Positions 1 through 11,493 of a stretch of 64,000 nt of DNA are shown here, piece by piece. Position 1 is the first letter of the stretch. Each line of letters starts with the position of its first letter. Under the pieces are notes generated by a model, which had not been told where the DNA came from, made no database searches, and worked only from the letters and a program-made list of their open reading frames with translations. Both the position numbers and the translations under genes were made by a program. Source of the DNA: Paraspadella gotoi (taxonomy: Eukaryota > Chaetognatha); contig CM119266.1 in NCBI GenBank assembly GCA_051294375.1, positions 4,230,931 to 4,294,930 of the forward strand, read 5' to 3'.

Positions 1-134
1 GTTCTATTTTATTTAACTAAGCCCTGAGATTTATAACTATGACTATGTATTAAAAAAATCCAAAATAAACAAAATGCTGACAGATTTCCGAATATCATTT
101 AAGTAAACAAGTCCTTTTATTAGATTAAAAATTG

Positions 135-330
135 CCGAGTCACGTGCAGTTGGGAACGAGAGCGGGCAACGAGCGGGCAGACAGGCTCGCTGTCGATCGG
201 GCAGGCGAACAAGAGGGTCACTGGGCGGACTGGCGGGCGAACGAGCAGGCGAACGGGCGGCCGGACGAGCGGCTGGACGAACGGCCGGACGCGCAGGCGT
301 CGGGAAAGAGAGATGGAAGAAAAATCGATG
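135..330. repeat. GC-rich degenerate tandem array
   Basis: A stretch built from loose variants of GCGGGC, GCGAACG and GGACGAGCGG. It opens with an E-box (CACGTG, about 139-144) and is far more GC-rich than its surroundings. An open frame crosses it, but the product is only Arg/Asp/Ala low complexity with no recognisable domain, so I call it a decayed minisatellite. Bases 1-134 and 330-590 hold nothing I can assign. Confidence 0.5.
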
Positions 331-594
331 CGAGATCTGGTTGTCGTTGGCGTCGAAAAAATTAGGACTGATTTTGACGAATTAGATATTAGGACTGAAT
401 TAGACGGTTATGAAATTACTCTTGAGTTTATTAGTGCTGTCTTCAGATTTTTCATTTTTTTGGCCAATTTATCAATGTCATCACTAAAGCGCGTGCCTTT
501 AAGTCTACGTCATCCCTAATCCTTAAATTTTCTTCTTCTTTTCTGTTTCCATTGCGAATCCGACCGCTTCCCTCTTTCCCTCCAGCGCGTCGAT

Positions 595-780
595 GCCAGG
601 ACGGCACGTGATTCTAACCTCCCCGTCTCGGAAACCAATCAGAAAGCTCGTTCAACTGTCGCTAGCCAATCAGAGCGTTCCTGCCAGGACGGCACGTGAT
701 TCTAACCTCCCCCTCCTCGCCAGCCAATCAGAAGGCTCGGTCTTCCCAGTGTCAACCAATCGGAGCGAGTATCACGTGAC
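595..780. promoter_or_regulatory. NF-Y / E-box promoter-like cluster with internal duplication
   Basis: Four CCAAT boxes (635-639, 666-670, 724-728, 756-760) interleave with three CACGTG boxes (605-610, 693-698, 773-778). CCAAT spacings are 31, 58 and 32 bp; 31-32 bp is the spacing typical of cooperating NF-Y sites. The last E-box sits in TCACGTGAC, a USF/TFE-type (CLEAR-like) site. A block starting GCCAGGACGGCACGTG is repeated 88 bp downstream (595 and 683), so the module grew by duplication. No convincing coding exon follows within 3 kb on either strand, so the transcript it serves is unknown. It could be a bidirectional promoter for a gene off the window edge. Confidence 0.6.
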
Positions 781-910
781 GGAGGCTTCCCGGTGAACTC
801 CTCATGCGAAATAGAGAGAAATAGAGAGAGAGAGTGGGAGAGAGAGGGAGTGTGTGCGCAGCTGCGAGATGCTGCACCAGTGAGTCGCTTTTCGCGGGCG
901 ATACCCTGTT

Positions 911-911
911 G

Positions 912-958
<47 letters not shown>

Positions 959-990
959 TCTCTTCTTCTCTCTTCTCTTCTCTTCTCTTG
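911..990. repeat. (CT)n microsatellite and TCTTC tract
   Basis: A pure CT run of about 40 bases followed by CTTCT/CTCTT variants. The open frames across it on both strands are simple-repeat translation (poly-SL or poly-RE) and not genes. Confidence 0.9.
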
Positions 991-1139
991 TTGCATCTGA
1001 CAATAGATTTTTTCTGGGAGAAGGAAACATTTTTTCTTTTTCTGAATATAAATCTTCAAATTTTGCAATGAAAAATTAATCGCTTTTCTAATTTTTAAAA
1101 TCTCAACTTTATTAATAAACATTCGAGTTTTATACGTCT

Positions 1140-1400
1140 TCGTCAGGTGCCAATGCATCTGTTAGCCATCTCTCGCTGATGCACTCAGCCGTCATTGCAT
1201 CTGTAACCGTTCTTCGCTTCTGCACCTGAACGCCGTTTAACCTGACCCCTCGCGCCGTCTGTACGACCGCGGTGGGGCGGTGCCCCTTCGCCCCCGGGGG
1301 ATCACGGTCAGCCCGCACGGACCTGACTGAGGCAGAAGCCCGTCTGGCTGCGAGGGTCGGACCTGGCGGCGAAGCCCGAGGGGCAGGGATGACGAAAAGG
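1140..1400. other. GC-rich island of unknown origin
   Basis: About 260 bp of high GC in AT-rich surroundings, containing a hairpin-forming core near 1275-1300 (GGTGCCCC and CCCCGGGGG) and partial repetition of TGCATCTGT and CTGATGCAC. It is followed by a (GA)n tract at 1423-1459. The abrupt composition change suggests an old transposon fragment or a CpG island. I found no convincing ORF, tRNA box or terminal repeat. Confidence 0.3.
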
Positions 1401-1422
1401 CTTCAAGCCGTGATTATGAGAG

Positions 1423-1463
<41 letters not shown>

Positions 1464-1548
1464 GGGCCCTAATTATCTCGGCATCAATTATGAATTACAT
1501 CTAATTTTTGTTTCTGGGCGACGAATGAACTAATGAACTAATGAACTA

Positions 1549-1673
1549 AGGAACGATGAACGAACGATGAACGAACGATGAACGAACGATGAACGAACGA
1601 TGAGCGAACGATGAACGAACGATGAACGAACGATGAGCGAACGATGAACGAACGATGAACGAACGATGAACGA
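1549..1673. repeat. 11-bp minisatellite (GAACGATGAAC)n
   Basis: Roughly eleven head-to-tail copies of GAACGATGAAC with a few GAGCGATGAAC variants, preceded by three copies of ATGAACTA. Non-coding. Bases 1680-2220 downstream are AT-rich with no gene that I can see. Confidence 0.9.
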
Positions 1674-2223
1674 ATGGCCAATTGATTATCTATTATTCAT
1701 TTATGCTTCTCAAATGAAATTAGTATAATTTTTTTTATGCAAGAGTATTTATTAAATTTTATTATTATTGTTTTGACTGAAATTGTAGTTATTCTTATTA
1801 TCACAAAACAATTTTATTCGTTTTGAGATATATATGCTTTCGGGTTGAAATTGGTAATGTTAATTTGTTATGGATCTTTATGTTAATATATATTTGCATT
1901 AAGTTTGTTATAAAGACTTTTTTCTATTGCAAAGAACAAACGGATAAATCCTTTTACTAAATCAATCGATGCCATTTGTATTTCTTTAAAAAAAGGAAAG
2001 GAAAGAAAAGAAAAATAAGCCCATTGCATCGAAAGACCCAATTTTCAGGAATAATTCGCACAAAAAGCAAAAAATCCCCTAACGTCTGTTCAAAGATTAA
2101 ACAAATGTTCCTCGGTTTATTTACCAAAGAATTTTGTTCCCTTTTTTTCTTTTTTTTTTTTCATAAAGAAAATTATGGCAGAAGTCACGTCGCGTAGGCG
2201 GACTTTCCAATGCCCTCCGCCCT

Positions 2224-2348
<125 letters not shown>

Positions 2349-2556
2349 AAGTCTCGAGCTAAGATCATGTTTTACCAATCTTTCATTCATCAGACACTGA
2401 TTCCGTAACGAATTTCTTTCTATTAACCTCGTTAAAAGATTCTCAATCTTACCGTTCTAAAAGATGAATCTTCCATCGATCGATCCGGATCGAGTCTCAC
2501 GAATCCTCTTCCTCTCTGCCCCTCGTTCCTCTTTTGTGCCATATGATCGGTTTAAA

Positions 2557-2748
2557 NNNNNNNNNNNNNNNNNNNNNNNNNNNNNNNNNNNNNNNNNNNN
2601 NNNNNNNNNNNNNNNNNNNNNNNNNNNNNNNNNNNNNNNNNNNNNNNNNNNNNNNNNNNNNNNNNNNNNNNNNNNNNNNNNNNNNNNNNNNNNNNNNNNN
2701 NNNNNNNNNNNNNNNNNNNNNNNNNNNNNNNNNNNNNNNNNNNNNNNN
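2557..2748. other. Assembly gap (192 N)
   Basis: A run of N ending directly at a (GA)n tract (2751-2780), so assembly probably failed on the microsatellite. Confidence 1.
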
Positions 2749-2781
<33 letters not shown>

Positions 2782-2871
2782 CGCGTTGACACTGGCCACT
2801 GGCCACTGATCAACCATTTTTTTTCATTGAATAGCCCGAGACCCGGAGTGCCCCTCTGGGCGGTCCGAGAG

Positions 2872-3292
2872 TGGTGGCTTCGGCTTCTGTCTCTGACTTT
2901 GTCTCTGTCTCTGACTTTGTCTCTGTCTCTGACACTGTCTCTGACTTTGTCTCTGACTTTGACTCTGTCTCTGTCTCTGACACTGTCTCTGACTTTGTCT
3001 CTGACTTTGACTCTGTCTCTGACTTTGTCTCTGTCTCTGACTTTGACTCTGTCTCTGACTCTGTCGCTCACTTTGACTCAGTCACTGACTCTGTCTCTCA
3101 CTTTGACTCTGTCTCTGACACTGTCTCTGACTTTGACTCTGTCTCTGACTCTGTTTTTCACTTTGACTCTGTCTCTGACACTGTGTCTGACTTTGACTCT
3201 GTCTCTGACTCTGACTCTGTTTCTCACTTTGACTCTGTCTCTGACACTGTGTCTGACTTTGACTCTGTCTCTGACACTGTCTCTGACTTCAT
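2872..3292. repeat. Hexamer minisatellite (TCTGAC/TCTGTC)n
   Basis: About 420 bp of alternating CTCTGT, CTCTGA and CTTTGA hexamers organised into higher-order 12-, 18- and 24-bp units, ending in CATTTGGCACCAG and a CT tract. It is open in several frames on both strands because the period is a multiple of three, which is expected of a repeat and is not evidence of coding. Confidence 0.9.
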
Positions 3293-3328
3293 TTGGCACC
3301 AGATTCTCTCTCTCTCTCTCTCCCCATA

Positions 3329-3545
3329 AAAAAGTTCCCTCCGTCTTATGCTCATCAGTGGATCATAAACCCGCGCACGAGTTTTTTTTTTTTTTTGAAA
3401 CGAATTATTTTCATTTTTTCTTCCTTTACATCCATTTGTATCCATTTTTTCCCTTTTCTTCGGCCCCAGATGTCAACTTTTTCGTAGTCAACGAAACTGA
3501 GAAAAGAAAATAAAAAGAAAAGAAGAACAACAAGCAGAAAAAAAT

Positions 3546-3581
<36 letters not shown>

Positions 3582-3818
3582 GAGGACAGAAGGGGGCCAG
3601 ATGAGACGTCGTGGGGAAGGGGGGCGGGGGGGCGGAGATGGCAGGGCTGAAGGAGGAATGAGGAGGAGGAGGCGGAAGGGCCTTGATGTCGTCGAGTTTC
3701 CGAGCGAGAGAATGGAGAAAGAGAGAGAGAGAGAGATAAGAGAGAGAAACCAAGAGAGGGTCGACTTTTTCGAGGTCCACGATGTTTTAATCAGACGTAA
3801 CGGCGCGAACGAGAAGAG

Positions 3819-3889
<71 letters not shown>

Positions 3890-4114
3890 TTGTGTTATTT
3901 TTTTCTGCTTGTTTGTCTTCTTTTGTCTTTTTATTTTCTTTTCTCAGTTTCGGTTGACTAACGAAAAAAGTTGACCATCTTGGGGCCGAAGAAGGAAAAT
4001 GGAATACAAAATGGGATGTAAAGGAAGAAAAAATGAAAATAATTCGTTTCAAAAAAAAAAAAAAAACTCGTGCGGGGTTTGATCACTGATGAGCATAGAC
4101 GGAGGGAACTTTTT
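3329..4114. repeat. Large inverted repeat (foldback-like)
   Basis: The left arm (about 3329-3582) and right arm (about 3852-4114) are imperfect reverse complements at roughly 90 percent by eye. Landmarks pair across the axis: AAAGTTCCCTCCGTCT with AGACGGAGGGAACTTT, GAAACGAATTATTTTCATTT with its complement at 4033-4052, CGGCCCCA with TGGGGCCG, and CT against GA tracts at the inner ends. The 270-bp spacer is purine-rich. A 25-N gap starts exactly where the right arm's outer end should be, so terminal repeats and target duplication cannot be read. It could be a foldback transposon, an inverted duplication, or a chimeric join made during assembly. Confidence 0.75.
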
Positions 4115-4139
4115 NNNNNNNNNNNNNNNNNNNNNNNNN
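4115..4139. other. Assembly gap (25 N)
   Basis: A fixed-size gap at the outer end of the inverted repeat and about 45 bases upstream of the Scratch TATA box. Confidence 1.
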
Positions 4140-4185
4140 CTGCTCAGCCTTTTATCCTCTTCCTCTTCCTCCTCCTCCTCCCGCA

Positions 4186-4221
4186 TATAAAAGGGAGTGA
4201 GGACCGGATCGAAACTCAGTT
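4186..4221 (+). promoter_or_regulatory. Core promoter of the Scratch gene: TATA box plus initiator
   Basis: TATAAAAG at 4186-4193 is followed by TCAGTT at 4216-4221, which places the initiator A (4218) 32 bases after the first T of the TATA box. TCAGTT is the arthropod Inr consensus and the spacing is canonical. No downstream promoter element is seen at +28 to +33. The predicted 5' UTR runs 370 bases to the ATG at 4588, is A-rich, and contains at least one short upstream ORF starting at 4239. Confidence 0.65.
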
Positions 4222-4587
4222 TCGCGAAAAACGCGAAAATGAAGAACAAATCATTTTATTTTTTATTTTTAAGAAAAAAAAAACTATTTTAAAAACTTTG
4301 AAAAAACAATGTTAAACATGTGAAACCAAAGATTAACTGTTGACTATTTTAAAACAAAATAAGTCAAAAAACTTTTTCCTTCTGCCAACTATAATCTCTC
4401 AACCCTAATCTCTCAACCCTAATCTTCCATCGAAACATACCAGCCAACCTCTCTCTCTCTAACTCTTTCTCTCTCTATCAACTCCGTCTCTCTCCCTTTC
4501 TCTCTCTCTCTGTCTCTAGATGCGTCCCTCTCAACGCATTCCCCTCCATCATTCGTGACACCGAAAAAAAAAACATTAAAAAAAAAA

Positions 4588-5784
4588 ATGCCACGCGCGT
4601 TTTTGATCGGCGCCAAGACTAAAAAGTCGACGCCATCTTGGGGCCACAATCGTCACGACCGCCGATCGTCGCCGGATTTCGACTCCGCNNNNNNNNNNGC
4701 CGCCACGAGTTCCGCCGCCGTCGTCGCCGCCGTCGTTCGCCCGCTCGACGTCTTCGAACCTTCCTTCAAGGAGACCGACGGCGACGACGTCGGCAACGAC
4801 GACTCGGACGGTTTCGTCGACGCCTCGTCGACCTCGACGTCGTCGGGTTCGAGTCCCGGACGAGACACTTCGCCGACATCATGCGGGGCGACATCTTCGG
4901 GGGTTGACTCTCCCGGGGCTTCGCCCTCTCGCTCTCCATCTTCCTCGCCGACTCTGTCTCCATCTTCGTCGCCGGATCCGCCCCGATCTCCGGCGCCGGC
5001 TTCGTCATCGTCCGGCGCCCCAACGCTCAGCGCCGCCTATCATAACCTGACGCCTTTCGAGTTAGAGGGCGCTTCGATCCTCGCAAATTTGGCGCCACTC
5101 AATCGGAAGTTCAACGCCTTAAGAGAAGCAGCGGCCGAGCGGCGGCAGCAGCAACAGGAGAAGAATCAGCAGCAGCATCAGCAGCAACCAATCCTTTCCG
5201 CAAGTGCCACCGCCCGGACTGCCGAGTGCCCGGCGTCGTCGGCTTCTCTCCCGGCGTCGTCGGCTTCTCTCCCGGCGTCATCGGCGCCGTTTTCCGGCTC
5301 CGTCGCGTCTTCGTCTCTCTCGGCGTCAACTCATTCGCCAATCGAAAGTCAGAATCTCGTCCAAGGCCCCTTCAGTCTCAGGATTAACAATAGTGAGTTA
5401 ACGAGATGGTTTTTAATGGTTATGTTTAATGTTTAATGTTTATGTTTCTTTATTAACTATTTCTATTATTTTTTTATGAAATAGTTCTACTAAGAGTAAA
5501 AAAAAAAATTTTGGATGAGACTAGTTAGTACCTACCTTTAGCTAGATACCCATCTTCCCAGATTGTATTATTTTTTTCCCTTTTATTTTTTATATTCTTT
5601 TATTGTGAAATAACTTATAAAGTGATGCCTTCTTTTTCCACTATAATTAAAATTATTATACTGCATATTACTCCATATTAATATTATTATTATTAATATC
5701 ATAATTACCACCTTCCTTTTTATTTTCCTTCTTTTCTCTATTCCCTCCTCCTTCTATTTTCTTTCCTCTCTGCCTCCCTTTATT

Positions 5785-5816
<32 letters not shown>

Positions 5817-6338
5817 NNNNNNNNNNNNNNNNNNNNNNNNNNNNNNNNNNNNNNNNNNNNNNNNNNNNNNNNNNNNNNNNNNNNNNNNNNNNNNNNNNNN
5901 NNNNNNNNNNNNNNNNNNNNNNNNNNNNNNNNNNNNNNNNNNNNNNNNNNNNNNNNNNNNNNNNNNNNNNNNNNNNNNNNNNNNNNNNNNNNNNNNNNNN
6001 NNNNNNNNNNNNNNNNNNNNNNNNNNNNTTTTTTTTTCGTTGGAGTCTTAGTCATGCCCCATCGATTCGTGCTAGTGGCTTTTTCCCCTCGAGTCCCGTG
6101 CATCCAGTCATGACTCCTCCTCCTCCTCCTCCTCCTCCTCCCAATGTTCAACTGTTGCTTCGATGCCATTTCCGTTCCATCGCGTTCCACGACGACGACG
6201 NNNNNNNNNNNNNNNNNNNNNNNNNNNNNNNNNNNNNNNNNNNNNNNNNNNNNNNNNNNNNNNNNNNNNNNNNNNNNNNNNNNNNNNNNNNNNNNNNNNN
6301 NNNNNNNNNNNNNNNNNNNNGAGAGAGAGGAGAGAGAG

Positions 6339-6380
<42 letters not shown>

Positions 6381-6476
6381 AGCGCCTCGGTTCTTCCAGG
6401 CCCAGCGCGCACATAATCCGACCCAATTAGCATAATATAAGGGGGGACTGGTTGCGTTTTTTCGCGTGTGAAGGAA

Positions 6477-6514
<38 letters not shown>

Positions 6515-6552
6515 AGAAGAGGAGAGAGAGAGAGAGAGACGGGAGAGAGGAT

Positions 6553-6586
<34 letters not shown>

Positions 6587-8426
6587 ATTTCGATTTTTCT
6601 CGTTCGCGTGACGTAGATTCGAGTTCGTGTTGTTGTTGTATTTCTCCTTTTCACTTTTCCTTTTGATTCTCTTCAATTCCATTTTTCTCTCTTTTATTTT
6701 CATTATTCTTTTGATCAATAGTTAATTCTATTTCCAATTATACTTTGGTAAACGCGCTTCAATACTTTTCTTCGTTTTTTATACTTTATATATATTTACA
6801 TTAATGATTTAATTATTAGTCAACTAATCAATTAAACAATACTCATCTCTCGCCATTTTCTCAGGCGTTCTCAACATCGTGACGCCGAATCGCGAACCCG
6901 TCCATCTTCCGGCGCCGTATTCGACGCCGACCGTCGTCCGCCATGACGCCGTCCCTTGGCCGACGACGCCGGCTCATCCCGCGACGCCGGTGGCCGTGAT
7001 GACGCCGCTTGGCGCTCTCAGCGCCCTCCGTAGCGGCGTCATCGGCGTCCTACCTCATTCGGCGCCGGGAGACGTTAAGCCGCCGATGGATCCGTCTCTT
7101 CCGTCTACTCTAGCGGCGGCGCTACCGGCGTCATCCGCATCCGGCGTCGATGAAGTCAAGATGGACGCCGATGTCGGGATGAACGTCGTCGTCGGCGGCG
7201 TCGCGGCACCCGACGCCGCCGCAGCAGCAGCAGCAGTAGACGAAGTTAAGATCGAAGCCGAAGTTTTCGGTTTCAAGATCGAAATTAAAGACGAACCTGA
7301 ACTCAACGTCTCGGCTTCGTCGCCGCGAACGCCATCTGTCGCCGCCACCGCCCCTTCCACCCCGGCGGCTCTTCCGACACCTGTCTCGCATCTGCGGCAC
7401 CTGCTTCCAACGCCGTTGGCGACGTCGACGCCGAAAAGAGACGCCGCTATTCCATCGCATTTAGCGTCTCGATCGGCGATGGAACCTTTGAGATTGAGAT
7501 TCAATCAGGAAGGATCGAAGATAATTTACGGTCAAAGTAATGAAGAGAAAGAAAGTTATACTCCGCCTTCACCTCCCTCTTCCTCTTCCTCCTCCTCCTC
7601 CTCCTCCCCGTCATATTCTCCAAATTCTCATTCATCCCAAGAAAAGTCCTCTTCCTCTTCCTCTTCCTCATCCTCATCAAAAGACAGCGCCACCGTTCGT
7701 TACACTTACGAAGCTTTTCTCGTCGCTGACGGTCGATCGAAGAAGCGTCGACCGTCGCCTCGTGAAGACGACGACGAAGTAGTTGAAGCTTCGTCCTCTA
7801 AGAAGACTCGTTACTCTTGCGGCGAATGCGGCAAGAGTTACGCCACGTCGTCGAATCTCTCGCGTCACAAACAGACGCATAGAGATTTGGATTCGGAAGG
7901 AGCGAGAAAGTGTCCCTCTTGCGACAAGGTCTACGTCTCCATGCCAGCCTTGTCTATGCACATGCTCACTCACAATCTGAGCCACAAGTGCGAGATTTGC
8001 GGCAAAGCATTCTCCCGGCCCTGGTTGCTGCAAGGCCATCTCCGGTCGCACACGGGAGAGAAGCCCTACGGCTGCGCGCATTGCGGCAAAGCCTTCGCCG
8101 ATCGCAGCAACTTGCGTGCGCACATGCAAACGCACACGGGTCAAAAGTCTTTCGGATGCGAGAGTTGCGGCAAGCAGTTCGCGCTCAAGTCTTACCTCTG
8201 CAAGCATTACGAGTCGTCGGCGGGATGTTGGGCGGGGTCATCCTCGCCGCCGCCGTCGCCGCCGGAGTCCAGCGGGTCAGGTTCAATTGAGGGCGTAGCG
8301 GGGAGCGGGTCACGTAGCGGAGACGAGATGGTCCGAGAGCAAGTGTCTCCATCGTCGTCGTTGTCGTCGTCGTCGTCGAGGTCGTCGTGGGCAGAAGTTA
8401 TGCCTCTTCAAAAAATACAAACTTAA
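4588..8426 (+). CDS. scrt: Scratch-family SNAG C2H2 zinc-finger transcriptional repressor, two exons
   Basis: Exons 4588-5392 and 6865-8426; donor GTGAGT at 5393, acceptor TTTTCTCAG ending 6864. The phase joins cleanly to about 788 residues, longer than vertebrate SCRT (about 350) because of low-complexity inserts. The chosen ATG starts [10 protein letters not shown], a SNAG repression motif; an in-frame start 33 bases upstream would hide it. Then come Ser/Asp-rich segments, a Gln-rich tract, an IKDEPE sumoylation-type motif near residue 409, and the Scratch signature [14 protein letters not shown] near 550. Five C2H2-type fingers (about 587-723) follow, with finger 1 [20 protein letters not shown], finger 3 containing [18 protein letters not shown] and a last finger of C2HC type ending ESSAGC. 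Known role: neural E-box-binding repressor of the Snail superfamily, acting in the nucleus. A 10-N gap (4689-4698) leaves a few N-terminal residues unknown. Confidence 0.93.
4689..4698. other. Assembly gap (10 N) inside Scratch exon 1
   Basis: It falls about 34 codons after the start. Reading through it as 10 bases keeps the downstream frame open to the splice donor, but the true length is unknown. Confidence 1.
5393..6864 (+). other. Scratch intron with two gaps and (CT)/(GA) tracts
   Basis: A 1.47-kb intron bounded by GTGAGT and TTTTCTCAG. It holds a CT run (5786-5816), a 212-N gap (5817-6028), a (CTC)n tract (6113-6140), a 120-N gap (6201-6320) and GA-rich blocks (6321-6375, 6477-6585). 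No exon is visible inside. Both gaps abut simple repeats. Confidence 0.85.
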
Positions 8427-8780
8427 AAAAAAACAAAAAAACAACAAAAAAGTAACGATTTCTTTGTATTTGTTGGTTGAGTTTTCGTTTTAAATTCCAA
8501 AATTGAAACTAAACGTTGCTTCCTATATCTTGACATTGTTCGATACATAAAATTATAAAATTAACACAACTTAATTAAAAACAAACAAAAAAATTCCGTC
8601 AGAAGTGCCGTCTATAACCGCAAGATCGAATGTCATTCGACGCATTTTATGTCTCGAATGATTTTCGAATGTTTTCTTTGCTTTCTGCTTTAACGGTGGT
8701 GATTTTTCTCATTTTCAAAACGTTTGTATAATTATTTCAATCCAACTCCAGACGTAGCGTTTATTTAAAAATAAAGTAAT
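8427..8780 (+). other. Probable 3' UTR and polyadenylation signal of Scratch
   Basis: AT-rich sequence after the TAA at 8424-8426. The first good AATAAA is at about 8770-8775, giving a 3' UTR of around 350-370 bases. Inferred from the motif only. Confidence 0.45.
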
Positions 8781-8915
8781 AAGTATTGTCGTAGTACTTC
8801 TTAAATAAGTATTCTCACGAATAAGATTTAAGTCCAAAACGCCGCTGCTTTTTCTTGCCATGTGAACATTTTGTGACATTTTCATTTTTCCGCCTTGGAT
8901 TTCGTGTAGCGTATT

Positions 8916-8925
<10 letters not shown>

Positions 8926-8999
<74 letters not shown>

Positions 9000-9026
9000 C
9001 TCTCTCCTCTCTCTCTCTCTCTCTCG
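8926..9026. repeat. (CT)n microsatellite
   Basis: About 100 bases of CT interrupted by CTCCTC. Region 9030-10950 has no gene I can support: it is AT-rich with short chance ORFs, plus a small CT-rich patch at 10080-10150. Confidence 0.9.
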
Positions 9027-10082
9027 TTTTCGACTCATGACTCGAAAACCTTTTGCCCCCAAATCTATGCAAAAAAGTCGCTATCGTTACAACCGATGGC
9101 GACTCATTTAATTTAAACGTCGTATCGTGTTAAATATTACATTAATTTAAAAACACAAAAATCACAGTCGCCCGCTAACACAAAAATCACCCCTTTGCCT
9201 CTTGTGCTCTCTGGTGGTCATAAATCCTTTATCCTTCCTTTCAAATTGTAATTCCGTCTTTTTTGTTATTTGTGTTTTCTAACGATTTTTTTAATGTTAA
9301 ATTTTAAAAACCCGAGCGATCGAAATACCAACGAAAATGGAGAGAAAATAAAGTTAGTTTAAATTCAAATTTAATATAAATTAAACAAAAACTTTCGTTG
9401 ATGTTTCTATTCGCTTATTTTTGCTTGGTCAATGTCTCATTGTATGTATTTATTTAAATTTTCCGTACATTGAAATGTTTAATAACGAACTAAATCTTTT
9501 TTTAAATTAATAATGGACCTGAATGCCGGGAACAATAGCAATACTTTCTACCTTCAGACCCTTTCCTAAAATCTTCGTGACTTCGAGGAAAAGCGGAGGG
9601 TTGAGTTCTGTTTCTTGGTTCAGTTTTTTTTTTGTTTCCTTTATTTTGCGACTCAAAAAAACAATGAGTCTCGGTAATGAGAGCTTTATCATGACAACTC
9701 TTGTAAATGTGGAAGGTAATGATCTCGTCCTTAGATGTACTTACCATTAATTACCGTAGGGTTAGTTGCCTTAATTTATTGCTTAATTATTTATTTTCTT
9801 GGAAACGGGGACTAAAAAATGGGGTTAATCCTAGACTCTTAAGAGAGTGGCCTCCCCCGATTTCAAGAAAGGTTTATTTATTGGTGATCGACTAGTTCTT
9901 GCAAATGCCACAGTTTTAACTACAAACGTCTTCCTCTAAAGCATTAATTATATTATTAATTTATTTATTTATTATATTTATTCGTTGAAAACTGGACTAA
10001 TAAGGGTCGTATGGACTCGTAAGAGAGTGCCCTTCCTGCGTTTCAACGAGACATTGTCCACCGGCGTTGGTTATCTCTCCTG

Positions 10083-10114
<32 letters not shown>

Positions 10115-10954
10115 CTCTCTTCCTTCTCCTTTCTCTCTCTCTCTCTCAGCCTCCGCTGGTGAATCTAGTCACATGATTCTTTCACAAAATATCTGATCTC
10201 AATATTTATCAAATTTTCTTGTTCAAACAAGAAACTTAAAAAACATTAAACTTTGAACATATCAAAGTTGACCTCTTCTTCGTGACGTTCGCCGTCAAAA
10301 AAAGGCGGCGTCGCTGTCCAGTTTTCCAATGATCTCAATTATACAAGGTACTTACTGTATTTGGCTGAAACGGCGACAAAGTTGCCAGCCAACTTCATTT
10401 GCTGTTTGTTCCTGTATTTATAATTCAACTTAAATTTTTTGTTTGACAAAAATACTGCCAAGGAAGTCCTTGATATTCTATTCAACCATGTTAATATTAG
10501 TGAGACTAATACCAACTAAAGATGAATGTTTGCTAACCTTGGTTAATAAAATAATAAAATAAAATAAAATAAAAATAAATGAAAATCAATGACGCAAACA
10601 TGTTATATATTTAACTGTAATATATTTATTATTTATTTTGGCTTTGGTTTTGTAGCTTACTTTGTGTTTAACTTATTTGAGTTTTTAATGTATCTACTGA
10701 TTCATTTGTGACACCTAACAACCTGGTTTTTGACATCTTCATTGTAAATGTTTAGTTGTTGCAATGTAAAAAAAAACTACCATTGTTTTATACCACTGTT
10801 CATTGCAAAGTTTCCCTCCCGCATAAGAGAGTATTACAATTTTTTTTAACAAGCATCTGAGATTTCATAACAATGTTAACAATATTAACAATAATAGCAA
10901 CGATAGTTACAAAATAAAACAAGTTATCTAGTTTCAAGTTTGAGCATTGAGCTC

Positions 10955-11095
10955 ATTAGGTATGGGATCGATCTTTTTAAAAGATGAATTATGACTAAGT
11001 AGATCATTGACTATTTAGGTTTTCATTAGGTATGGAATCGATCTTTTTAATAGATGAATGACCAAATTGACCATTGACCATTTAGGTTTCTGGTC
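10955..11095. repeat. Tandem duplication of a ~67-70-bp unit
   Basis: The block CATTAGGTATGGGATCGATC...AGATGAAT...CATTGAC..ATTTAGGTTT occurs twice in direct orientation (starting near 10956 and 11025) with several substitutions. No coding potential. Confidence 0.75.
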
Positions 11096-11493
11096 AAAAA
11101 CTCCGTTCGGTGTTTTTTTAAAAATGAAGCTTCATCGATGAGTGGCAGAGCAAATAAATCTTATCAATTTAAGAAAATCTAACTAAGTGAAACTAAGTAA
11201 AAATATTTATTGTGTCTGTCATTAATTAATTAATTATCTCAAAAGGTTTTGCGAAACAAAATCCGCCAAAACAAAAGTAAGAATAAATTTCCCAACGCCA
11301 GAGATTAATTGTGAATTTGTGATCGCAGTTATTTTCTTCTTAAATAAGATCACGAGAGAAGAAAGTTAAAGCGGCGCAACATCTTGGAAATCCCGTTCCA
11401 AGTTTTTAATCCCATGTTCATTTTTCCATATTATCATATTATTAATTACATATAACTAATATTATTAGTTTTGCAATTACCCCTCAACGCAAT

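Noticed and set aside
2464-3513. 349-codon plus-strand and 204-codon minus-strand open frames
   Set aside because: They run through a 192-N gap and a hexamer repeat; the product is only SLTLSLT or RVKVRDR low complexity.
9502-9750. Minus-strand frames of 61-81 codons (for example ILGKGLKVESIAIVPGIQ)
   Set aside because: Moderately protein-like but no splice signals, promoter or partner exons; two overlapping frames compete.
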